Assembly: GCF_900156885.1 (NCBI RefSeq)
Contig: NZ_FTOY01000008.1
Span: 186,001-250,000, forward strand
Direction of reading: 5' to 3'
DNA length: 64,000 nucleotides
Source: Limosilactobacillus caccae
Lineage (GTDB): Bacteria; Bacillota; Bacilli; Lactobacillales; Lactobacillaceae
Part shown: one piece after another, positions 17,884 through 27,386 of the stretch
Position numbering within the stretch: the first letter of the stretch is position 1
Layout of the letters: each line of letters begins with the position of its first letter
The notes under the pieces: generated by a model
What the model saw: only the letters and a program-made list of their open reading frames with translations
What the model was told of the DNA's origin: nothing
The model's database searches: none
Position numbers and translations under genes: made by a program

Positions 17884-18774
17884 ATGGAAATCACAATCTC
17901 ACAAGACTATTTGGATGTGTATAAAGCATTAGCGAGTCCCGTTAGGTTACAAATTATCCGCCTGCTATCAAAAAAGCAGATGAGTATTGAGGAACTTGCC
18001 AGCCATCTTGAAATTAGTCCGACAATTACCGCCCGCCACTTAAGAAAATTAGCCGAAGCAGAGATAATTACCCTTACCCAGGTCGGCCATAAAAAGGTCG
18101 CCAAGGTGAAAGTCGATAAGATAAATATTGTCTTCCCGAAGGTGATTTACGAAGCCTTTAATGTTTACCAAACAGAGGTACCAGTCGGCCACTTTACCAA
18201 TTTTTCCGTAACCCCGTCATGCGGGATGGCGGGCCGGTCAGGTTATATCGGGAAGGTCGATAATCCATCGTATTTTATGGACCCTCACCGGATGGATGCG
18301 GGGATGGTGTGGTTTAACAATGGTTACCTGGAATACCAATTACCCAACCACTTAAAAGAAACAGACCACTTACAAATGATTGATATCATTGGCGAATTTA
18401 GTAGTGAATTTCCGTTCTCGAATAATAACTGGCCGTCAGACATAACGGTTGCGGTTAACGGAACTGAGCTGGGCTTTTGGACTAGTCCGGGCGATTTTTC
18501 TGACGTGCGGGGCAAATACACGCCGGCATGGGTGCCCAATAACGTGAACCAGTATGGTTTACACAAGGTTTTTCGGATCACCGACCACGGGACTTATTTA
18601 GATGGGCAGCCATGGTCACCAGTGACGCTTAATGATTTGACCTATGACCCCGACCGGTTTGTCTTGCGCTTTGAGGTGAAAAAGACGGCGACTCATAAAG
18701 GGGGATGCACGATTTACGGTCACGGCTTCGGCAATTTTCGCGAAAGTTTGCAGATGAAGTTGTTCTATAGTTAA
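17884..18774 (+). CDS. ArsR-HTH transcriptional regulator with large C-terminal sensor domain
   Basis: 296-residue protein. Residues ~8-75 form an ArsR-type winged helix (YKALASPVRLQIIRLLSKKQMSIEELASHL, then ITARHLRKLAEAEIIT). Residues ~95-296 are an unusual beta-rich domain (GYLEYQLPNHLKETDHLQMI, WPSDITVAVNGTELGFW, YGHGFGNFRESLQMKLFY) that looks like a jelly-roll, carbohydrate-binding-like sensor. Similar HTH plus sensor proteins sit beside sugar catabolic genes in other Firmicutes. It is divergent from the GH43-symporter operon and is the likely local regulator, probably sensing an arabinoside or related sugar. Ligand not known. Confidence 0.75.
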   Translation: MEITISQDYLDVYKALASPVRLQIIRLLSKKQMSIEELASHLEISPTITARHLRKLAEAEIITLTQVGHKKVAKVKVDKINIVFPKVIYEAFNVYQTEVPVGHFTNFSVTPSCGMAGRSGYIGKVDNPSYFMDPHRMDAGMVWFNNGYLEYQLPNHLKETDHLQMIDIIGEFSSEFPFSNNNWPSDITVAVNGTELGFWTSPGDFSDVRGKYTPAWVPNNVNQYGLHKVFRITDHGTYLDGQPWSPVTLNDLTYDPDRFVLRFEVKKTATHKGGCTIYGHGFGNFRESLQMKLFYS

Positions 18775-18828
18775 CTTCGTAAAGTTACCTATACATTTTA
18801 TTCACCGCAAAATTAATTTTTAAAACCC

Positions 18829-18873
18829 AAAGGGCCTCAGACTAAGCAATACAGCTTTTTCTGAGGCCCTTTT
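18829..18873 (+). terminator. Rho-independent terminator
   Basis: AAAGGGCCTCAG pairs with CTGAGGCCCTTTT across a 20-nt loop downstream of the regulator gene. Confidence 0.85.
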
Positions 18874-18874
18874 C

Positions 18875-19528
18875 AAATGTATAAGGGTTACACTTGAAAT
18901 AATTGTCCAAACAGTTTAAAACTAGTAGTAATCAAACTTTTACCATTAATAGTAGGATAACGATAGATGCGTTGATAGATACATTTTGGGAGATACGTTA
19001 TCAAGCAATCGTTTGCAGTACTAGTTTCCAGAAGAGCTAATAGGGGATACTCTCCTCAAATCGTTCGGTTTGCACGATCGTTAGTTAGGGGTATTGAGAT
19101 GCAAATCGAATTAGTTACGGTTATGGAATAACTATGGGTAGCGTTACCCAATTATAAGCTAATCGGGAACTCATAATTCGGGTAGGTATCGATTTTGTGA
19201 CAGTGTTGGAGCTATCACAAAGAAATGGGACGCCACTAACTCGAATTGTCACCCGCTCGTCAGTGGATGACGCATCAGGATAATGACGCAAACTATTATT
19301 GGAACTATTCATCAATAAATTTTTCCACTAATAGCAATGGTGATGTACAAGTATTCGCAAGACATTTCCGCGGAGTCGTCTTGATGTGAAACAAACTAAT
19401 AACGTCTGCCCCACAAGTACATAGTAACATTTTAGCTATTAAATAACAACCTACTATTAATAAGTGCCTTTTTACACATATAAAAATTACTGAAATTATA
19501 AAAAGGGCATTAAAAGGTTGTTTTCATG
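18875..19528. other. Non-coding stretch, nothing firm
   Basis: No ORF with a convincing start and codon pattern is visible on either strand. Several imperfect hairpins occur, such as GTGCCTTTTT (~19463) facing AAAAAGGGCAT (~19500). A short minus-strand frame at 19121-19315 has no ribosome site and no recognisable product. Probably degenerated mobile-element flank. Confidence 0.4.
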
Positions 19529-19620
19529 GCGTTCTGTTAATTCAGATGGCAACTAATAATTACTCACATACTTAATTTTATTAAGTTAGAAAATGTTAGG
19601 CCACCTGATTAGCAGAACGC
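19529..19620. repeat. 92-bp palindromic element next to the TnpB remnant
   Basis: Arm 19529-19550 (GCGTTCTGTTAATTCAG plus ATGGC) is nearly complementary to arm 19600-19620 (GCCACCTGATT plus AGCAGAACGC), with an AT-rich middle. It lies 18 bp beyond the truncated 3' end of the TnpB gene. It could be the right end of the IS after an internal deletion, or a separate MITE-like insertion. Confidence 0.5.
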
Positions 19621-19638
19621 TTTTTCTCGTTAACCAAA

Positions 19639-20211
19639 TCAGATTTTTCCGTCTGGTGATAATAAATTCTCTTCGTATGAGACCGGGACAATTAGGTACC
19701 AGTGCCCAAATAACCGCATTAGTTGGGCGACCCCGAAATGGTTTGTTGATGCCATCAGTGGGTGATCGGGCTTAACCGTATATGGGAGGCGGATCCGTTT
19801 ACTGAGGACGCTAAGGGAAATGAACTTTCCTTTCTTAGGGAAAGAGTAGTTCATCTTATATGCATAGCAGGCTCCCATCTTTGCAAAATTAAGTGGTTGC
19901 TTAATTAATGATACCCGGTCGATGTTTTCGCCAACGTTTTTTAATAAAGAAAGTAGACGGTGATAGCGTTTGGTAACCGTCAGATAAGTAAGTTGGATCA
20001 TTGCAGAATTTAGCCGTGGTGCATTCTTCCGGAGCTTATTGTATAGTTCACAGTTAAATTGCTTACGGTTCGCCCGCAACTGGTGCTCGTAAAAGAACCA
20101 CTTACTGACGATATTACATACCCGTTGGTATTCTTCCGCGCATTCGGTAAGCTCGTGTTCTTGTTCTTCGCTTGGGTGGAGGGTGATAGTGAGATTTTTT
20201 CTTACTAGCAT
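19639..20211 (-). pseudogene. TnpB (IS200/IS605 OrfB) N-terminal remnant
   Basis: About 190 codons of an RNA-guided nuclease of the TnpB family, from ATG 20211 behind AGGTGG (the frame opens at a GTG inside that ribosome site). Recognisable parts are the helical N-terminus LTITLHPSEEQEHELTECAEEYQRVCNIVSKWFFY split by wedge-like beta segments, and HWYLIVPVSYEENLLSPDGKI. Intact lactobacillus TnpB proteins are about twice as long. The stop at 19639 comes exactly where the RuvC-like domain with its catalytic Asp should begin, so no nuclease site remains. No TnpA is adjacent. Confidence 0.8.
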
Positions 20212-20230
20212 GGTTGCCACCTACTTAAAT

Positions 20231-20269
20231 AAAAAAGGGGACGTTAAAACGCGTTGGTTTTACTCCCCT
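20231..20269 (-). terminator. Hairpin with T-run upstream of tnpB remnant
   Basis: Read on the minus strand, GGGGAGTAAAAC pairs with GTTTTAACGTCCCC and is followed by TTTTTT, just before the tnpB start. It may shield the transposase gene from read-through transcription. Confidence 0.6.
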
Positions 20270-20829
20270 TTGCTGTTGAATAGTGATGCTTTCTCCCCGT
20301 TCGTGTTGCCTGTGTTTCATGATGTATATCATAACCCTTCTAATCTGATTAAGTGTATTAAGTCGAGTTATGAAGCCCCCAGTGCTTATTACTTTTCGAG
20401 TAACGCTTTGACTTAATTATAATATACGAGTTGGTGATTGATAAACAAAAATGCACAGATTCCCATTCGGCCGATAGTTTATTAATTCACAAGCAAACGT
20501 TTAGGTGACGATAAGGACGGGCGTAACTTATGCACAAATTATCCGTAAGTGAACAAAATAAATCTTTTAAAATGATAAAAAGTAGCAAATGTTATTAAAA
20601 ACTAGCTAAGATAAATTCGCAAAATTCAAGAAAAAATATCACAAAACGAGTGATTTAAAAGGCTTGATGGGATATAATCTGGTTGACGATAGATTACATT
20701 AATTAAGTGATAAATGCACTTTGGGGGTTTAGATTTATTTAGAAGCACCGTTTGCCTTCATCAAACTTACCTTTATTTTTCATAATGAAATTTAATAGTA
20801 ACTACTGAGAGATAGGAAGGTAAATTTAC
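20270..20829. other. Intergenic region upstream of the adhesin
   Basis: No gene recognised. A possible promoter -10 TATAAT lies at 20673-20678 without a convincing -35 box; the adhesin start codon is about 150 bp downstream, behind GATAGGAAGG, implying a long 5' UTR. Confidence 0.4.
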
Positions 20830-23800
20830 ATGGTGGGAAAAAATAATACACACTTAATTGAGAAAAAGGCCAATCAACACTTTACAAAATGGTCATTACG
20901 GAAGCTAAGCATCGGGGTTGCCTCTGTGGCAATTGCTTCAGGCTTCTTTATTTATAGTAGTCTAGGCGAACAAGTAGCGTACGCTGCTGATGATGCGCCA
21001 GCGATTACGGCAACGAGCACGGATACTAGTGCTACGTCGCAACCGGCAAGCACACCGGCTACAAATAGCACGACGGCAGCCGAATCCTCGGCCGCGACGC
21101 CAGCAAGTGATAATCCATCAACAAGTACGCCCGCAGACGCTGCAACCATCACGACGACACCGATTGCAGGGACGCCAACGGCTGACAGCTCTGCTAGTGA
21201 CGCTTCTAGCGGTGCAACAAGCGCTGAAAGTGGGACGATGGAAAACCCAATTGTTGCCGATGCAATTGCAGACGGTTACATCAAGGGACCAACGGACGCA
21301 ACCAATGCTGCTTATACCCTTTCTGGACGGGCATGGGTTGTTGACAAGGGGACACCGGCAACGATGTCCAATGGTTTGCAGCCAATGCCAGACGGGACAA
21401 AGGTTTACCTCCAATGGATGGACACTGATGGTTTGGTTTCCCCAGTCTACATGACAGCAATCAAGGCACTTGGTAAGTCGGATGGTTCGCAAGTGGGACC
21501 AGGAGCCTACGCCTTTGACTTGCGCGAAGGCTGGACGGACGTAAATGGAAAGCTACATAAGTACCACGCTGTTGGTGGCCAGTACTACAAGCTTTGGATT
21601 CCAGATACCAAGCTTGAAAACGGCAATACATTGACGATGATCCGGCAGGCTGGTGGTTTTTACCCCGGATCATGGATAAACTCAGTTACTGGTAATAATA
21701 TCGGTCAATTCCCACTGATCGGGACCAATATGCAGCGGACGGGGATCTTCATGGGAGAAATCCCTACCGGTGCAGAAGTTGGTGGGGAATCCTACATGAC
21801 AACCCCCAAAGACCAGTGGATTGAAGATTCTGCCGGCCCACTTAAGTCCCCAGCACTTGTTGGTGCGGAAAACGCAAGCGGTTCAATTTCTGGTAGTGTC
21901 TGGCTGGAAAACGGTGGTGACAAAACTAACTCGGCTTCTGGACCTAATTACAACGGTTTGCTGGGTGATACCCCGGTTGCTGATTACACGGTAGTTGCCT
22001 CAATGTTAACCGATGAAGGGGCAAAAGCTTACAAAGAACAAGTTGAAAACCTCGCATACAGCCAGCAAGCAACTGCCGCTAAGACCTTATTAACAGAACA
22101 CCCAGAATACATTGCCGCAACCGTTTACGGCAAGACTGACGAAGAGGGACGTTACACTCTTCGCTTCCCGCAAGACCTAACGTGGGAGAACACTTACCTC
22201 TACATGTTTGTCTTAGATAAGAATGGTAATTTAACAACTAATTATTCCGCTTACACGTCGCCATTATTCCGGAGTCCAAGCGCCAATAATAGTTGGGCCA
22301 CTAATGCTGTTCCGGGATATAACGCAATTGCTAGAAACTCACCAACCTGGTACAACGTTCACTTTGCAACGGTTAATAATATGATGGTGACTTTGGACAT
22401 TACCAACCATGATGCCACCAGCAACCCAGCATTCTTTGGTGACACTGCAAATGTTAAGCTAGCAGGAAAGGGATCAGAAATTTCGCCACTAGCTAACTAC
22501 ATCCAGTGGACAGATGCGAAGGGCAACAAGATTGGTGAAAAGGTTGACGTTTCACTACTAAGTGATGGTGCCAAAGCAAACTTGACCATCAGTCAGGATG
22601 GTAGGTCAGTTACCATCAACGGGGTTACTTACGAGTTAAAGAATCAAATCAAGACTGGCGATGTCTTCACCGCTACTCTTTACGAAGGAAATGACACCAA
22701 TCCTGTCGCAAAGGATTCGTTTGCGATCACTGCTAAGGATAGTGCAATTTACAATCCAGCATACGATGCTAAAACTGTCGCTGCCGGGAAGACTGCTACC
22801 ACTTCACCATTCTTTACTGATTACGATGGCAATGCGGTTGACCTCCCTGAAGGGGTAAGCTTTACAATTGCAGGGGCTGACGGATCAGCCACTGACGGCT
22901 GGGCAACGCTCGACAAGACGAGTGGCCAGCTTACCTACACCCCAGCTAAGGACCAAGCAGCTGGACAATACTATGTTCCAGTGACCGTGACTTACCAAGA
23001 CGGGACGAGTGAAATCGTCAATGCGTTGGTAACAGTGACCAACGATGCGCAGGATTACACCGCAACTGGCGGCACAGTTACCAAGGGCTACGGTGAAGCA
23101 ACGACCGCTGAGGATGTCACTAGTCAAGTAACGACAAACTACCCCGCGGATAAGGCTGACCAACCAACGATCACGGTGGACAATCCGGCTGAATTGCCAG
23201 ATGGGCAAACCCCTGGGGATTACACTGTTCCGGTAACCGTCACTTATCCAGATGGGACAACTGACAGTACTACTGTTAAGGTTACCGTCCTTGACAAGGT
23301 TATTGACGTAACTGACGACCCAAGCAAGCCAACACCAGAAGGCTACGTGCGGGTAACCTTGGCAATTGGTGAAGGAGTTGACGGTAGCGGCAAGGTTTAC
23401 GACGTTAAGAAGGGTGAAGCATTAACAGCAGATAACCTACCAACCATTACTGCCAAGGATGGCTACAAGAATGCCCAGTGGCCAGCCGCCGCTACCCAAG
23501 CAGTTAGCGAAAGTACAACCTTTACCGCAACGGCTACTAAGGTTGCGGATAATGAGTTAAACAACCCATCATACGATAACGTTGATGTACCTGCTGGTTC
23601 GACTGCCACGACTGACCCAACCTTCACCGATCAGGACGGCAATAAGGTTACCCCACCAGCTGATACTACTTTTGCAGGTGGTGAAGGTATCCCAGGCTGG
23701 GCCACCGTTGATGGTTCCACCGGGACAGTGACCGTTGCACCAGGAACTGACACCCCTAGTGGTGAATATGAAGTTCCAGTAACGGTCACTTATCCAGACG

Positions 23801-26800
23801 GCAGCACTGATACTACTACTGTTCACGTAACGGTTACTAATGATGCCGCTGACTACGCGGCTCAAGGTGATGAGTTGACTAAGGGCTACGGTGAACCAAC
23901 AACCACTGATGATGTGACTAGTCAAGTAACGACTAACTACCCAGCGGACAAGGCTGACCAACCAGCAATCACGGTGGACAACCCGGCCGAATTACCAGAT
24001 GGGCAAACCCCTGGAAATTACACAATTCCAGTAACGGTTACCTACCCAGACGGCACCAAGGACACCACAACCGTGACGGTTACCGTCCTTGATAAGATCA
24101 TTGACGTAACTAACGACCCAAGTAAGCCAACGCCAGAAGGCTACGTCCGGGTAACCCTGGCAATCGGCGAAGGGGTTGACGGTAACGGTAAGGTTTACGA
24201 TGTTAAGAAGGGTGAAGCATTAACAGCGGATAACCTACCAACCATTACTGCCAAGGATGGCTACAAGGACGCCCAGTGGCCAGCCGCTGCTACCCAGCCA
24301 GTTAGTGAAACCAGCACCTTTACGGCAACGGCTACTAAGATTACTGATGCAGAAACTAACACGCCGGCATACGATGATGTTAACGTGCCAGCCGGTTCGA
24401 CTGCCACAACTGACCCAACCTTCACCGATCAAGACGGCAATAAGGTTACCCCACCAGCTGGGACTACGTTTACGGGTGGTGAAGGTACTCCAGACTGGGC
24501 CACCGTTGATGGTTCAACCGGGACAGTAACAGTTGCGCCGTCAACTGAGACGCCAAGTGGTGACTACACCGTCCCAGTCGAAGTTAAGTACCCAGACGGT
24601 AGCACTGACACAGTTGACGTTCACGTAACAATCACTAATGACGCCGCCGACTACACGGCTCAAGGTGGCGAGTTGACTAAGGGTTACGGCGAACCAACAA
24701 CCGCTGACGACGTTACTAGTCAAGTAACGACTAACTACCCAGCAGACAAGGCTGACCAACCAGCAATTAACGTTGATGACCCAAGTACGTTACCAGATGG
24801 GCAAACTCCTGGGGATTACATAATTCCAGTAACGGTTACTTACCCAGACGGCACCAAGGACACCACAACGGTAACAGTTACTGTCCTTGACAAGGTCATT
24901 GACGTAACTGATGACCCAAGCAAGCCAACACCAGAAGGCTACGTGCGGGTAACCTTGGCAATCGGCGACGGGGTTGACGGTAACGGTAAGGTTTACGATG
25001 TTAAGAAGGGCGAAGCATTGACCGCGGATAACCTGCCAGCTATTACCGCTAAGGACGGCTACAAGGATGCTCAGTGGCCAGCTGCCGCTACCCAGCCAGT
25101 TAGTGAAACCAGCACCTTTACGGCAACGGCCACTAAGATTACCGATGCAGAGACCAACACGCCGGCATACGATGATGTCAACGTACCTGCCGGGACTACC
25201 GCAACGACTGACCCAACCTTCACCGATCAGGACGGCAATAAGGTCACTCCACCAGCTGATACGACCTTCACCGGTGGCGACAACAATCCAGACTGGGCGA
25301 AGGTTGATGGCTCAACGGGGACGGTCACTGTCGCACCAGGAACGGATACACCAAGCGGTGATTACACTGTCTCAGTCGAGGTTAATTACCCAGACGGCAG
25401 CACCGACACTGTCGACGTTCACGTCACAATCACTAATGACGCCGCCGACTACACGGCTCAAGGGGGCACAGTAACTAAGGGTTATGGTGAACCAACAACC
25501 GCTGATGACGTGACTAGTCAAGTAATGACCAACTACCCGGCAGATAAGGCTGCTCAACCAACAATCACGGTGGACAACCCGGCCGGCTTACCAGATGGCA
25601 AGACTGCCGGGAATTACACAATCCCGGTAACCGTCACTTACCCAGATGGCACCAAGGACACCACAACCGTGAAGGTTACTGTCCTCGATAAGGTCATTGA
25701 CGTAACTGATGACCCAAGCAAGCCAACACCAGAAGGCTACGTGCGGGTCACCCTGGCAATTGGTGAAGGGGTTGACGGTAGTGGCAAGATTTACGATGTT
25801 AAGAAGGGTGAAGCATTGACCGCTGACAACCTACCAGCCATTACTGCGAAGGACGGCTACAAGGACGCCCAATGGCCAGCCGCCGCTACCCAAGCAGTTA
25901 GCGAAAGTACAACCTTTACCGCAACGGCTACTAAGGTTGCGGATAATGAGTTAAACAACCCATCATACGATGACGTTAATGTACCCGCTGGTTCAACCGC
26001 AACGACTGACCCAACCTTCACCGATCAAGACGGCAATAAGGTTACTCCACCAGCTGACACGACCTTCACCGGTGGTAAAAACAATCCAGATTGGGCGAAG
26101 GTTGATGGCTCAACGGGAACGGTCACCGTCGCACCAGAAACGGATACACCAAGCGGTGATTACACTGTCTCAGTTGAGGTTAATTACCCAGACGGCAGCA
26201 TCGACACCGTTGACGTTCACGTCACAATCACTAATGATGCCGCTGACTACACAGCCCAAGGTGGCACAGTAACTAAGGGTTATGGTGAACCAACAACTGC
26301 TGACGACGTTACTAGTCAAGTAACGACTAACTACCCAGCAGACAAGGCTGCTCAACCAGCAATTAACGTTGATGACCCAAGTACGTTACCAGATGGCAAG
26401 ACTGCCGGGGATTACACGATCCCGGTAACGGTAACCTACCCAGACGGCACCAAGGACACCGCGACGGTGACAGTTACCATCCTTGATAAGGTTATTGACG
26501 TGACTAACGACCCAAGCAAGCCAACGCCAGAAGGCTACGTTCGCGTAAGCTTTGAAGCTGGTGACCATGGTAGCTTTGCGGCTGGGACAAGCACGGTCTT
26601 TGATGTAAAGAAGGGAACAACAGCGAGCGAATTGCCTGTTCCAACAGTTACCGCTGCCAAGGGTTACAACCATGAAGGCTGGAACCCAGCATTGCCGACG
26701 AATGTTGATGCTAGTGCTACTTACGTTGCCCAGTATGAAGCAACTAAGCCAGCTGGCAAGCCAATCATTGTTGATCCGGGCCAACAACCGGACCCAAGTG

Positions 26801-27192
26801 ATGGGATCAGTAATAAGGATGACCTTCCAGACGGAACAAGCTTCGAATGGAAGGATCCGGTTGATACCAGCACAACTGGTAAACAGGATGGGACGATTGT
26901 TGTTACTTACCCAGATGGGGCACAAGCAGAAGTGACGGTAACGATCACCGTAAACGGTGATGCCAGTGCCAACGACGATGCCCAGACCCCTGAAGAAGAG
27001 CCAGCAGCGGAAGAAACAACTGTTACGCCTGCAAAGGAAAACCCAGCTGCTAGCCACAGCAACAATGCTGCTAAGCAAACCTTGCCACAGACAGGGAATG
27101 CAAATGAAGCGGGCATTGTCGCTCTGGGTGCCGCAACGGCCTTCTTTGCATTGTTTGGCTTGGCAAAGCGGAAAAAGAACAATGAAGATTAA
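20830..27192 (+). CDS. LPXTG-anchored Rib-repeat surface adhesin
   Basis: 2,120-residue cell-wall protein. Residues ~20-40 are a YSIRK-type signal (KWSLRKLSIGVASVAIASG) cleaved near residue 52. A Ser/Thr/Ala-rich stretch follows to ~135, then a non-repeated region to ~640 resembling large lactobacillus adhesin heads. From ~640 Rib/alpha-type beta domains begin (YPDGTTDSTTVKVTVLDKVIDV; TATTDPTFTDQDGNKV). Residues 738-1801 are four tandem 266-residue units and a partial fifth. The sorting signal LPQTG is at 2085-2089, followed by a hydrophobic helix and the basic tail KRKKNNED. Sortase A would anchor it. Repeats probably extend the head away from the wall; ligand unknown, binding to mucus or epithelium is inferred. 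Confidence 0.93.
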   Translation: MVGKNNTHLIEKKANQHFTKWSLRKLSIGVASVAIASGFFIYSSLGEQVAYAADDAPAITATSTDTSATSQPASTPATNSTTAAESSAATPASDNPSTSTPADAATITTTPIAGTPTADSSASDASSGATSAESGTMENPIVADAIADGYIKGPTDATNAAYTLSGRAWVVDKGTPATMSNGLQPMPDGTKVYLQWMDTDGLVSPVYMTAIKALGKSDGSQVGPGAYAFDLREGWTDVNGKLHKYHAVGGQYYKLWIPDTKLENGNTLTMIRQAGGFYPGSWINSVTGNNIGQFPLIGTNMQRTGIFMGEIPTGAEVGGESYMTTPKDQWIEDSAGPLKSPALVGAENASGSISGSVWLENGGDKTNSASGPNYNGLLGDTPVADYTVVASMLTDEGAKAYKEQVENLAYSQQATAAKTLLTEHPEYIAATVYGKTDEEGRYTLRFPQDLTWENTYLYMFVLDKNGNLTTNYSAYTSPLFRSPSANNSWATNAVPGYNAIARNSPTWYNVHFATVNNMMVTLDITNHDATSNPAFFGDTANVKLAGKGSEISPLANYIQWTDAKGNKIGEKVDVSLLSDGAKANLTISQDGRSVTINGVTYELKNQIKTGDVFTATLYEGNDTNPVAKDSFAITAKDSAIYNPAYDAKTVAAGKTATTSPFFTDYDGNAVDLPEGVSFTIAGADGSATDGWATLDKTSGQLTYTPAKDQAAGQYYVPVTVTYQDGTSEIVNALVTVTNDAQDYTATGGTVTKGYGEATTAEDVTSQVTTNYPADKADQPTITVDNPAELPDGQTPGDYTVPVTVTYPDGTTDSTTVKVTVLDKVIDVTDDPSKPTPEGYVRVTLAIGEGVDGSGKVYDVKKGEALTADNLPTITAKDGYKNAQWPAAATQAVSESTTFTATATKVADNELNNPSYDNVDVPAGSTATTDPTFTDQDGNKVTPPADTTFAGGEGIPGWATVDGSTGTVTVAPGTDTPSGEYEVPVTVTYPDGSTDTTTVHVTVTNDAADYAAQGDELTKGYGEPTTTDDVTSQVTTNYPADKADQPAITVDNPAELPDGQTPGNYTIPVTVTYPDGTKDTTTVTVTVLDKIIDVTNDPSKPTPEGYVRVTLAIGEGVDGNGKVYDVKKGEALTADNLPTITAKDGYKDAQWPAAATQPVSETSTFTATATKITDAETNTPAYDDVNVPAGSTATTDPTFTDQDGNKVTPPAGTTFTGGEGTPDWATVDGSTGTVTVAPSTETPSGDYTVPVEVKYPDGSTDTVDVHVTITNDAADYTAQGGELTKGYGEPTTADDVTSQVTTNYPADKADQPAINVDDPSTLPDGQTPGDYIIPVTVTYPDGTKDTTTVTVTVLDKVIDVTDDPSKPTPEGYVRVTLAIGDGVDGNGKVYDVKKGEALTADNLPAITAKDGYKDAQWPAAATQPVSETSTFTATATKITDAETNTPAYDDVNVPAGTTATTDPTFTDQDGNKVTPPADTTFTGGDNNPDWAKVDGSTGTVTVAPGTDTPSGDYTVSVEVNYPDGSTDTVDVHVTITNDAADYTAQGGTVTKGYGEPTTADDVTSQVMTNYPADKAAQPTITVDNPAGLPDGKTAGNYTIPVTVTYPDGTKDTTTVKVTVLDKVIDVTDDPSKPTPEGYVRVTLAIGEGVDGSGKIYDVKKGEALTADNLPAITAKDGYKDAQWPAAATQAVSESTTFTATATKVADNELNNPSYDDVNVPAGSTATTDPTFTDQDGNKVTPPADTTFTGGKNNPDWAKVDGSTGTVTVAPETDTPSGDYTVSVEVNYPDGSIDTVDVHVTITNDAADYTAQGGTVTKGYGEPTTADDVTSQVTTNYPADKAAQPAINVDDPSTLPDGKTAGDYTIPVTVTYPDGTKDTATVTVTILDKVIDVTNDPSKPTPEGYVRVSFEAGDHGSFAAGTSTVFDVKKGTTASELPVPTVTAAKGYNHEGWNPALPTNVDASATYVAQYEATKPAGKPIIVDPGQQPDPSDGISNKDDLPDGTSFEWKDPVDTSTTGKQDGTIVVTYPDGAQAEVTVTITVNGDASANDDAQTPEEEPAAEETTVTPAKENPAASHSNNAAKQTLPQTGNANEAGIVALGAATAFFALFGLAKRKKNNED
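23041..26232 (+). repeat. Four tandem 798-bp units in the adhesin gene
   Basis: The NDA(Q/A)DY motif that opens each unit starts at 23041, 23839, 24637 and 25435 and recurs at 26233; every step is exactly 798 bp (266 codons). Each unit holds three beta-domain modules. A partial fifth unit runs to about 26540 before diverging. Codon-level differences between units show they are not all recent copies. Confidence 0.93.
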
Positions 27193-27235
27193 TTAGTATT
27201 ATGTAGGGTTAAATTGCTAACTTTAACAAAATAAC

Positions 27236-27280
27236 GAAAGCCATGAACTATCTTTGCGCCAATAGTTCATGGCTTTTTTA
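27236..27280 (+). terminator. Rho-independent terminator of the adhesin gene
   Basis: AAAGCCATGAACTA pairs with TAGTTCATGGCTTT and ends in TTTTTT. Confidence 0.9.
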
Positions 27281-27295
27281 TTACCCGCTAGGATA

Positions 27296-27342
27296 CAAAA
27301 AGCAGGATCTACAAGTCAATTGCTTATGAGATCCTGCTTTTT
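27296..27342. terminator. Bidirectional terminator
   Basis: AAAAAGCAGGATCT pairs with AGATCCTGCTTTTT across an 18-nt loop; serves the minus-strand PepSY gene and backs up the adhesin terminator. Confidence 0.85.
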
Positions 27343-27386
27343 GCTGATTTAAGTTAAGTGCCGGCGGCTGGACAACCACTCAGTGA

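Noticed and set aside
19121..19315. Small minus-strand ORF in the non-coding stretch
   Set aside because: No ribosome site, no recognised motif, biased composition.
23041..26540. CRISPR-like or direct-repeat array
   Set aside because: The period is 798 bp, in frame, and codes for protein repeats.
26386..27078. Long open frame antisense to the adhesin repeats
   Set aside because: It arises from codon bias of the repeats; no ribosome site, and similar frames recur in each repeat.
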